64,000 nucleotides of DNA from Aegilops tauschii subsp. strangulata (lineage: Eukaryota > Streptophyta > Magnoliopsida > Poales > Poaceae), in assembly GCF_002575655.3 (NCBI RefSeq), contig NC_053035.3, positions 379,603,792 to 379,667,791 on the forward strand, read 5' to 3'. Each line of letters starts with the position of its first letter. Within the stretch, counting starts at the first letter, position 1. The notes under the pieces are model-generated. The model saw nothing but the letters and a program-made list of their open reading frames with translations, was not told where the DNA came from and made no database searches. Below, piece by piece: positions 55,969 to 64,000 of this stretch. The position numbers and the translations under genes were made by a program.

Positions 55969-57851
55969 TTATGGGTAAAATTTGCGAAGATGCTCGATGT
56001 TCCAGGAGTTGCTCACTGGGACAGCATCTTCGGTCTCCAGGCAGACTGCGCCGGGCCTAGTGACTCGTATTACCCGATAAGGGCCTTCCCACTTCGGCAT
56101 AAACTTGTTGGAATTCTTGGCCAACTGAACACGCCGAAGAACAAGGTCGCCTTCCTCAAAGCTTCGGGCATGAACCTTGCGGCTATGGTAGTGGCGCAAG
56201 GCTTGCTGGTAGCGTGCCGCTCTCACAGCCGCCCGAAGATGATCTTCCTCAAGGAGCGTTGCGTCATCTTGCCGCAATTGCTCTTGCTCAAGCTCGTCGT
56301 AAGCGAGCACTCGAGGTGACCCATATATGAGTTCCGTGGGGAGAACCGCTTCTGCCCCGTATACAAGGGCAAAGGGTGTCTGGCCGGTGGCTCGATTTGG
56401 CATCGTCCTGATCGACCAAAGAACCGTCAGCAACTCATCAATCTAGCGCCTTCTGCTCTTGTGTAGCTTGTCAAAAGTCTTTGTCCTCAGGCCTCGCAAT
56501 ACTTCAGCATTTCCCCTCTCCGCCTGGCCGTTGCTCCGTGGGTGTGCCACGAAGGCGAAACAGACCTTGCTGCCGAGGTCTTGGATGTATTGCATGAAGG
56601 TGTGGCTTGTGAAATGCGTTCCGTTGTTGGTGATGAATCTGTTGGGCACACCAAAACGGCAGACTAGTCCCTTGAAGAACTTGACGGCTGACTGTGCTGT
56701 CACCTTCCTCACTGCTTCCACTTTCGGCCACTTTGTGAACTTGTCGATTGCAACATACAAGTACTCAAAGCCCCCGACAGCACGGGGTAAGGGGCCCAGT
56801 ATGTCGAGCCCCCAGACCGAGAATGGCCAGGAGAGAGGGATTGTTTGAAGGGCTTGAGCTGGTTGATGAAGCTTCTTTGAATGGAACTGACACGCTTCAC
56901 ACTTGGATACTAGTGTCGTTGCATCCTGGAGGGCAGTGGGCCAGAAGAAACCCTGCCGGAACGTCTTGCCGGCAAGGGCCCTCGACCCTATGTGGGAGCC
57001 ACATATGCCTCCGTGTATCTCCGCCAACAACTCCAGTCCTTCCTCCCGGGGAATGCACTTCAATTTCACATCGTTCGATCTCTTCCTGTACAGGACGTCA
57101 TCGACAAACTGATACATAGCAGACCGACGGGCTACTTTCTCCGCTTCTTCCTGCTCCTCAGGAAGCTCCCCCGTTTGGAGGAATCGGACGGTATGTTGTG
57201 CCCATGCCGGAGCCTGGGGCTCGACAGCAAGGACCAAAGGCATCTCTTCTGCCATGGGAGTGGTCGTCTCTACGACCAGGGCTTGACGGCCTGCCGGAGT
57301 CAGTGGCTCCTCGGCAGGCTCAGAATCCACGGCTACAACTTTGTTGGCGGCCCCTGGGGGCTCAGCGGGAAAGTACTTGCCGGGGCCTGATTTCCTCCGC
57401 TTGTTCTGCACCGTTGATGGTTCGACGGATGGTTGAGTTAACCGAAGCAAAAAGGTACCTGATTCCACAGGTAGCTTGAATGCAGCGCGCTTTGACAGGT
57501 AATCGGCAATGTTGTTCTCCGCTCGGGGAACGTGCTCCGCTTGTATACCGTCAAAGCGCTCCTCCAGCTTCCTCAACTCATCTACGTAGGCCTCCATCAA
57601 CAGGCTCTGATAATCTTTGTTGACTTGTCTAACGACAAGCTGCGAATCACCCCTGCGATGAGCTTCTTAACCCCGAGGTTTGTCGTGATCCTGAGACCGG
57701 CAAGCAACCCCTCGTACTCAGCAGTGTTGTTGGTGGACATCTCCCTAGGAAAGTGCATCTGGATCACATACTTGAGATGCTCTCCGGTGGGCGCGACAAG
57801 CAGCACACTACCACCGGCGCCTTGCAGCGAGAAAGCCCCATCAAAGTACAT
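55969..57851 (-). pseudogene. pol: element E archaeal-type RNase H and integrase
   Basis: RNase H: QGAGGSVLLVAPTGEHLKYV, NNTAEYEGLLAGLRI, AENNIADYLSKRAAF (frameshift near 57655). Integrase: HGGICGSHIGSRALAG, KCEACQFHSKK, LDILGPLPRAVGG, SNGQAERGNAEV. The second catalytic Asp is Asn here (FITNNGTHF; element A has ITDNNTQF). A TAG near 56443 replaces a Trp codon (TGG in A). Confidence 0.88.
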
Positions 57852-57893
57852 GATCCAGTTGTGACTTGCTTCCTTGCCGGGGAGAGTGGTCTC

Positions 57894-59411
57894 CTAGATT
57901 TCCTCGTCAGGCGTTGAGGTCCATTCCGCAATGAACTCCACCAAGACTCTGCTCTGGATCGTCGAAGTACTTTCAAACTTCAAACCAAAGCTTGATAACT
58001 CCAAGGCCCACTCCACGATCCTTCCTGTTGCGTCTGGGTTGTGCAGTATCCGTTGCAACGGGAGGCGGGTGACGACAGTGATCTCGTGGACTTGGAAGTA
58101 ATGATGCCGCTTCCTCGAGGCCATAAGGCGGCCGAAGAGCAATTTCTGCACACCGGAGTACCTTGACCTAGCACCCTGCAAGAGGGAGCTGACAATTTAA
58201 ACCAGGTGCTGCATCATCTTCTTCTTCTGCACCACTTCATTGGGCTGCGCGGGCCCTGTCCTGACGACGTCAGACTCCGCCGGGGGCCTTGCCTTACCGG
58301 CACCAGGCCCTGCCGGGGGAATCTCTGACTCGCCGTCTACTGGTCCTGCCATTGCCACTGCCTCTTCGTCGACCTCCCTCAGCGCTACCAGCGCGGCGCT
58401 GACCACTTGATTCATCGCCGCCAGATACAGCAGCAACGGCTCTTGCGGTCTAGGCGCCACCGGTATTGGTGTAGAAGAGAGGTATTTCTTCAGATCCTGC
58501 AGTGCTGCTTCGGCCTCCGGGGTCCACTCCATTGGGCCCGCCTTTTACAAAATTTTGAAAAAGGGAAGGGCGCGCTCGGCAGACTTGGATATGAATCGGC
58601 TCATGGCGGCAACGCAGCCAGTGAGCCGACGCACATCCTTGATCCACTTGGGCGCCTCAATCTGCTCCATATCCTTGATTTTGTCTGTGTTTGCCTCAAT
58701 CCCACGCTGTGACACAAAGAACCCGAGAATTTTGCCGGACGGAACGCCGAAGACGCACTTCTCAGGGTTCAGCTTGAGGTTGATCTTGCGCAGGTTGGCA
58801 AACATCTCTTCTAAGTATTGTACAAGAGTTGCCCTGCCCTTGGTTTTGACCACTATGTCATCCATATAAGCTTCCATATTTCTATGTAGCTGGGGCTCAA
58901 AACCAATTTGGACCGCCCTTGCAAACGTCGAGCCAGCACTCTTCAACCCGAAAGGCATCCGTAAAAAGCAGTACGTACCACATGGGGTGATGAATGCTGT
59001 CTTCTCTTCGTCTTCTCTTGTCATGAAGATCTGGTGGTAGCCCGAGTAGGCGTCGAGGAATGATAACAGATCACACCCGGCCGTGGAGTCAACAATCTGG
59101 TCGATGCGCGGCAACGGGAAGGGGTCCTTAGGGCAAGCCTTATTGATATCTGTGTAGTCAATACACAGCCTCCACTTCCCGTTTGACTTGCGCACCACCA
59201 CCGGATTGGCCAACCACGTCGGATGGAGCACTCCCCTCACCAAGCCTACTGCTTCCAACTTCCTGATCTCCTCTGTGACGAACTCCTGCCGTTCCAAAGC
59301 TAGCTTCCTGACCTTCTGCTTGACGGGTCGCACATGGGGACAGACAGCAAGATGGTGCTCAATCACTTCCCTGGGAACGCCGAGGATGTCAGATGCTTGC
59401 CATGCAAACAC
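57894..59411 (-). pseudogene. pol: element E reverse transcriptase and gypsy-type RNase H
   Basis: HPTWLANPVVVRKSNGKWR, CIDYTDINKACPKDPFPLPR, SFLDAYSGYHQIFM, CFLRMPFGLKSAGSTFARA and an intact YMDDIVVKT. The gypsy RNase H follows after a TAA near 58545 (Lys codon in A). Another TAA lies near 58197, and a TAG at about 57894 stands where A has CAG. RT motifs are better kept than in A. Confidence 0.9.
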
Positions 59412-59450
59412 ATCGACATTCGCCCGCAGGAAAGTGACGAGCGTGCTTTC

Positions 59451-60291
59451 CTATTTTCTGTCGAGGGTGGAGCTTATGGTGAAATCCCCTCCCGTGCCAT
59501 CCTCCCTGACGGACACCTTCTTGGTCTCTGGTGGCGCAGCTCTGGATTTCTTGCTCTTGCTGGTGGAGCTCTCTGGCACGTCCTCGATGATAGCACAACA
59601 CTCCGAAGAGGTGCTCTTGCCGTAGTGGGTGCAAGAGGCCTTGCCGGTCTTCTTCTTCCCTCCCGGGGCTTCAGCGGCAGGAGCAAGTGCCTTGGCGGCA
59701 GCTGCTTCAACTGCTTCCCGGTAGAGTAGGTCGGCGCAGATCAGCGCGTCCTTCTTGTCGGAGGGGACGGTGATGATGTTCATCGGCCCAGGCATCTTCA
59801 GTGTGTTGTAGGCGTAGTGCGACGCTGCCATGAACTTGGCTAGTGCCGGGCGGCCGAGGATCCCGTTGTAGGGCAAGGGGATCTCGGCTACATCGAAGAC
59901 AATCCTCTCCGTCCTGTAGTTCAACTCGCCTCCAAACGTCACAGGCAATGTGACCTTCCCCTTCGGCTGGCACCTTCCCAGGTTGACCCCTTGAAACATG
60001 CCCGTTTCCTCGAGGTCTCCATCAGGAATTTGCGGCCTTTTGATCACAACGGGTGAGATCAAGTTCAGACCGGCCCCGCCGTCAACCAGCATCTTGTTCA
60101 CCTGGAGGTTGCATGTCATTGGTGAGACCAACAACGGCAAACACCCGACCGCAGTTGTGCGGTCAGGGTGGTCCTCGGCGTCAAAGATGAGGGGCGTGCT
60201 GGACCACTTCAGCGGCTTCTGAGCGTCGAACGAGGGCTCCGCTGTTGTGATCTCACGCGCCCACTGTTTGAGCTGGCGGTGAGAAGTATGC
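59451..60291 (-). pseudogene. pol: element E protease and linker
   Basis: One open frame with MLVDGGAGLNLIS and PYNGILGRPALAKFMA, then a Lys/Ser/Pro-rich linker ending at TAG 59451-59453, the same place as in A and C. The upstream end carries a 25-bp copied insertion (60292-60316). Confidence 0.87.
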
Positions 60292-62385
60292 AGCGGCTTC
60301 TGAGCGTCGAACGAGGACCATCGACGCACATGGCCTCTGTAGCCTTCTGAAACTCTTGCTCGCCGGACTCGTCGTCCTCGTCATGATCATCGTCTTCTTG
60401 CTTCTTATCGCGGCCCCGAGCGGGCCTCTCTTGCTGGTTATCCTTCCCGCGTGACCTCCTTGGCCGCCATGCTTCTTGCCGGATCCCTCGGCACCATCCT
60501 GGCCCTTCTCCTTGTCCCGCCTCTCATACTCATCTTTTTGCTTCTCAGCAAGCAGCTCGACTTGCCGGCAGTTCTGGAGGTCGTGGCCCTTGGTGCGGTG
60601 GATCTTGCAGTACTGCTTGTCGAAGCCCCCTGGCTTGTCGGCAGCCGCCAAGGCCCGGCAGGTGGCGCACCCGGCTATTTCCTTGCCGGGGTCGTCGGAC
60701 TTGGCCTTCTTGGCAGCGCCGGTGTCCTCGGATCCCTCGACGGCAAGCACGGTCTTATCCTTGCGTTTCCTGTTGCAGCGCCGGCCCTTCTTTGTCGGGG
60801 CGGCAGTGCCTTCGTCCGTAGAGTCGGTTTCCGCGCCGGGGTACTTCCTTCCCTCTTCGGCCCGGGCGCATCTGTCGGCCAGAACATAAAGTTCGGCCAC
60901 ATCCTTGACCTTGTTCATTGCCAGCTCTTCGCGCATCTTGCGGTTGCGCACGTTCTGATGGAACGCGCTAATCATGGCGGCGGGATGAACATCGGGGATG
61001 TTGTAATGCACCCGGCTGAACCTCTGGATGTACTTGTGCAGGGTTTCCCCTTCCTTCTGGGGAATGATATGCAAATCACTGGCCTGGCCATGAGCTTGGT
61101 GGCCTCCAGTGAAGGCACCAACGAACTCATGGCACAGATCCGACAAAGAAGAAATGGAATCCGCCGGCAAGTGCATCAACCAAGACATGACGTTGGGCTT
61201 CAGTGCCAATGGGAAGTAATTGGCAAGCACCTTGTCATCGCGAGCTCCGGTAGCTTGCATCGCGATGGTGTAGATGCTGAGGAACTCTGACGGATGGGTC
61301 TTGCCGTTGTACTTCTCGCTGACGTCGGGCTTGAACGTGCGGTGGGACGGCCACTAGAACTGCCGCAGCTCACGGGTAAAGGCTGGACAACCCACCTTGT
61401 AAGGTAGGCCGCCGGACCCCCCCCCCCAGTGCTGGGTGGTCCATAGCGGGTCCCGCCCACTTATCCGACTAGTGGCGTGTATCGCGCCGGCGCTCGATGG
61501 TGGTTCGAGCGTCTTCATGGGCTCGCTCCCGAAGGACTTGGTGCTGGTCGCGGTGGGTCCGTTGGTCGGACGACGCTACAGAGATATTATCACAAGCGTC
61601 GTCACGACGGATCGACACCCGCGGTGGCTGGCGAGGAGGAGGAGAGTGCACAGTGGCCGCAGCACCTCCGGCCCTTCCGCCGCTGGCATGCGGTGGTTTG
61701 ACGGAGCGCCGGCCTGAGGGCCCCGTCGGTCATGGCTCGTCTTGGTTGGCGATGCCGAGAAGGCTCCAGATGGTGGCCCTCCACTCATCGAGCTTCTCCG
61801 CAGCAGGAGGGAAGTCGAGGAGTAGCTGCGCGCGCCAAAGCTTCCGCTGGCGTGGGTGGGGGCGAGAGCTGCGTGGACCGTGCTGCGCTTCGACTTCTAA
61901 CCACGTTAGAAGGAGCTCTATCACGGTCCAGCGAGTGCGTGCCATTTTCGCCAGCACTTCGGTGGGCATGCTGGCCTTCTTCGTCACGTAGATGATGCAC
62001 AGGACTCTTCCTACGGCGGCGTCCGGGGTCTCCAACGTGGTGGCACTGCTCATCGCGCGCACCCTGGGAGGAGCGCGCTACGGGTGCCGGCGTGGGCGTC
62101 CTGGAGGCTGCTGCGCCGCCCGCAGGGGGCGCATCGATACCCCTGGAGGGCCCCGCGACGCCTGCGGTGAGGGCCAGCCCCGTCTTTGGATTTGGCGATG
62201 CACGGCCCGTCGTCTGGCGCACGAACGACGCCGCTCGCCAGGCTCTGACTGTCAGAGCGATGCTGGTGCTCGCGGGCCGCGGCTCGGGTTCTGTCCGCGA
62301 CCGGCCCGCTGCTCGTCCGCACTGGCACGGGTCGTTCAGCTCCCGACGAGCCGATCGCCGTGATCGTCTTCTTCTTGGGAGCCAT
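60292..62385 (-). pseudogene. gag: element E Gag, broken
   Basis: ATG 62385 (MAPKKKTITAIGSSGAERP). Frameshifts separate the N-terminal part from the core. The core is open from about 61260 to 60253: VMSWLMHLPADSISSLSDLC, the block HKYIQRFSRVHYNIPDVHPA, LYVLADRCARAEEGRKYPG, and the knuckle-like QYCKIHRTKGHDLQNCRQ. A TAG near 61357 replaces Gln (CAG in A). Confidence 0.83.
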
Positions 62386-62438
62386 GGCGATGAAGAACCA
62401 CTAGGCTAACTGCTAGATCAGATTCTCACGACTGCGCC

Positions 62439-62456
62439 CCCCTACCTGGCGCGCCA
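62439..62456 (-). other. element E primer binding site
   Basis: TGGCGCGCCAGGTAGGGG on the - strand, the same as in element A and 4 bases inside the LTR end. Confidence 0.7.
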
Positions 62457-62460
62457 AAGA

Positions 62461-63540
62461 TGTCGGTGGAAACGACACCTATGGGATCACTGGAATCCCT
62501 TCTATGGTTGGCGGGAGCGGGGTTGTGAGAAGAGCAGGTCTAATAGGAAGCACACAGATCATTTACCCAGGTTCGGGCCGCGAGGATGCGTAATACCCTA
62601 GTCCTGCTTTGGTGGATGTATTGAGTGTTCTTGTGTTCTTGAGCTAGCTACGGGGTGTAACTTGCCCAAAAAAGCCGAATCCCTCTCCAGTATGCCATGG
62701 GCCTCCTTTTATAGTCGAAAGGGGCTACGACAGTGGCACACAGGAGGTGGAAAGGTCTACAGTGTTGCGAGCTTATCGCCCGTATTACAGGACAAGACAC
62801 ATTTAATGCATCGCTTAGGTGTCCCTTAGCTTTATCGGGGACGGGAATGAGGCCCGTCCCGTCCGTCGCCGCCTCGCCTTGCTTCGACACGCACCCAGGC
62901 CAGCGATGCATGTGGCGCCATGTAGGCAGGCAGGCAGCTGAGGTGGCGTGGTGGTAGGGTCTTCACGAAGATCTGCATGCCACCACGTAGGTGCTTGCTG
63001 AGTTGGCTCGGAAGCCGCTCGTCGCCATGCAGGCGCTTGCCCAGCTGGCTGGGCTGGCAGCTGCATGGAAATGGTGGTGGATTCTTGGCTGGCGCGGGCC
63101 TGGCTGTGGCCCTCCTGACGCCTTCGGCAAGGGTCCTGCCGGGGGGCCGGCAAGGGTCTTGCCGTGGCGTGCAGTCGTCCTCGGCAAGGTGCTTGCCGAG
63201 GGTCTTTTGGATTTCCTCGGCTAGGATCCCGCCGAGGGTCACCGTCTTCTGGCCCTCATCTGATCTTGTATGCTCATGATCTTGACAAAGATCTGCATGC
63301 CACCACAGAGGTGCCTCCCGAGCCTTGGCGGCCCCGGCAAGGATCTTGCCGGGGGAGTCCACCTCGCCCCCTTGCTCTTTGTGTCTCCGATCTTGGCGTT
63401 GCTTCCGGTCGCCTTGTACCTTCGGCTTCTCTCCGGTTTCCCTACTTTGCCCTGCTATGTGTGGCCGCGGCGCGTGGCTCTGACTGCCCGTGCACAAGTA
63501 AAAGGGTCAAAAGGAGAGCCCCTGGTTTTGTACACCGACA
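62461..63540 (-). repeat. element E 5' LTR
   Basis: 1080 bp, TGTCGGTG...CACCGACA. Carries the CGGCAAGG..CTTGCCG palindromes near 63146-63200. Confidence 0.93.
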
Positions 63541-64000
63541 CATTTATAGTATTCGAATTTCTTATGATACTCCCACTATTCCGAATGAGAAGAAATTTGC
63601 TTATGTGGAGAGTAGTAAAATTTCTATGCGTATGCATCATGAAAAGAATGCTTTATGTGATATTTATATTACTGAATTCATTCATGATGCTACTGAAAAT
63701 TATTATGAGGGAGGAATATATGCTTGTAGGAGTTGCAATAATATCTAGTTTCCTCTCCATGTGTTGAAAATCTTGAAGATATGCTTGTTTTGCCTTCCTA
63801 TGCTAGTTGATTCTTGTTCCCATAAATTGTTAGCTCACAAAATTCCTATGCATAGGAAGTGGGTTAGACTTAAATGTGCTAGTCATATGCTTCATTATGC
63901 TCTCCTTGCGTTTCAATTCTTATCGTTTATGTGAGCATCATTGAAATCATCATGCCTAGCTAAAAAAGGCATTAAAGAAAAGCGCTTGTTGGGAGACAAC
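63541..64000 (+). pseudogene. second Sabrina/Wham-type element: ORF remnant and following spacer
   Basis: From 63542 the frame matches 18090-18515 (EKKFAYVESSKISM, CLFCLPMLVDSCSHKL, HRKWVRLKCASHML), with one TAG at 63746-63748 and an end at TGA 63932-63934. After it comes the same spacer as in element B, ending GCGCTTGTTGGGAGACAAC at the window edge. This is the target into which element E inserted. Confidence 0.8.

Larger units (their letters stand above)
53072..63540 (-). mobile_element. element E: second copy of the A family, 3' LTR truncated
   Basis: Same order as element A: partial 3' LTR 53072-53569, + strand B3-like gene, then on the - strand integrase, RNase H, RT, protease and gag, PBS, and a full 5' LTR 62461-63540. 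The first 690 or so bases of the 3' LTR are gone, so the TSD cannot be checked; on the right it would be CATTT (63541-63545). Confidence 0.93.

Noticed and set aside
1..64000. CRISPR arrays, rRNA or functional tRNA genes
   Set aside because: No regular spacer arrays, and no tRNA or rRNA gene; the only pol III boxes are in the SINE. The genome is eukaryotic.

Overview
This window is intergenic DNA from a large plant genome, almost certainly a Triticeae grass (wheat, barley, Aegilops or rye type). I find no host gene. Nearly every base belongs to nested LTR retrotransposons, and most boundaries can be fixed to the base by LTR ends and 5-bp target-site duplications (TSDs). Family names such as 'Sabrina/Wham-type' or 'Angela/WIS/BARE-type' rest on remembered LTR features, not on a search.

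Layout. (1) A Sirevirus-like Ty1/copia element on the + strand starts left of the window and ends at 50993. It is cut into 1-2971, 31671-32887 and 43934-50993. (2) Its first gap holds a Sabrina/Wham-type gypsy element (element B, 2972-31670, TSD ACGTC). B is itself split by a Tat-lineage gypsy element on the - strand (element C, 5053-18084, TSD ATAAC) and by a deleted Tat-lineage element on the + strand (element D, 21251-about 29580). (3) Its second gap holds a third Tat-lineage element on the - strand (element A, 32888-43933, TSD GAGTG). (4) A tRNA-type SINE (46164-46303, 17-bp TSD) sits in the 3' accessory ORF of the copia element. (5) The copia element had inserted into an Angela/WIS/BARE-type copia element on the - strand, of which the PBS-side internal region and a truncated LTR remain (50994-53072). 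(6) At 53072 a deletion joins that LTR to a truncated LTR of element E (53072-63540), a second copy of the A family. E lies in another Sabrina/Wham-type element (63541-64000).

How the genes work. The sense genes are ordinary retrotransposon gag, protease, RT, RNase H and integrase, all damaged. The unusual part is that each of the three Tat families carries an extra gene inside its 3' LTR, on the strand opposite to gag-pol, usually with its own TATA box. In C it is a six-exon gene with a perfect 931-codon frame. In D it is a decayed homologue kept although the RT and integrase genes are gone. In A and E it is a different gene whose core looks like a plant B3 DNA-binding domain with a basic arm and an acidic tail. 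C and A/E also carry family-specific short words (TAAGCCGG in C, TTGCCGG in A/E) scattered over LTR, UTR and coding DNA. Together these suggest element-encoded, element-specific DNA-binding regulators. That is a hypothesis.

Decay is dominated by C-to-T change. The whole C polyprotein is one frame broken only by TAG or TGA codons that C-to-T changes explain, as expected of heavily methylated plant DNA.
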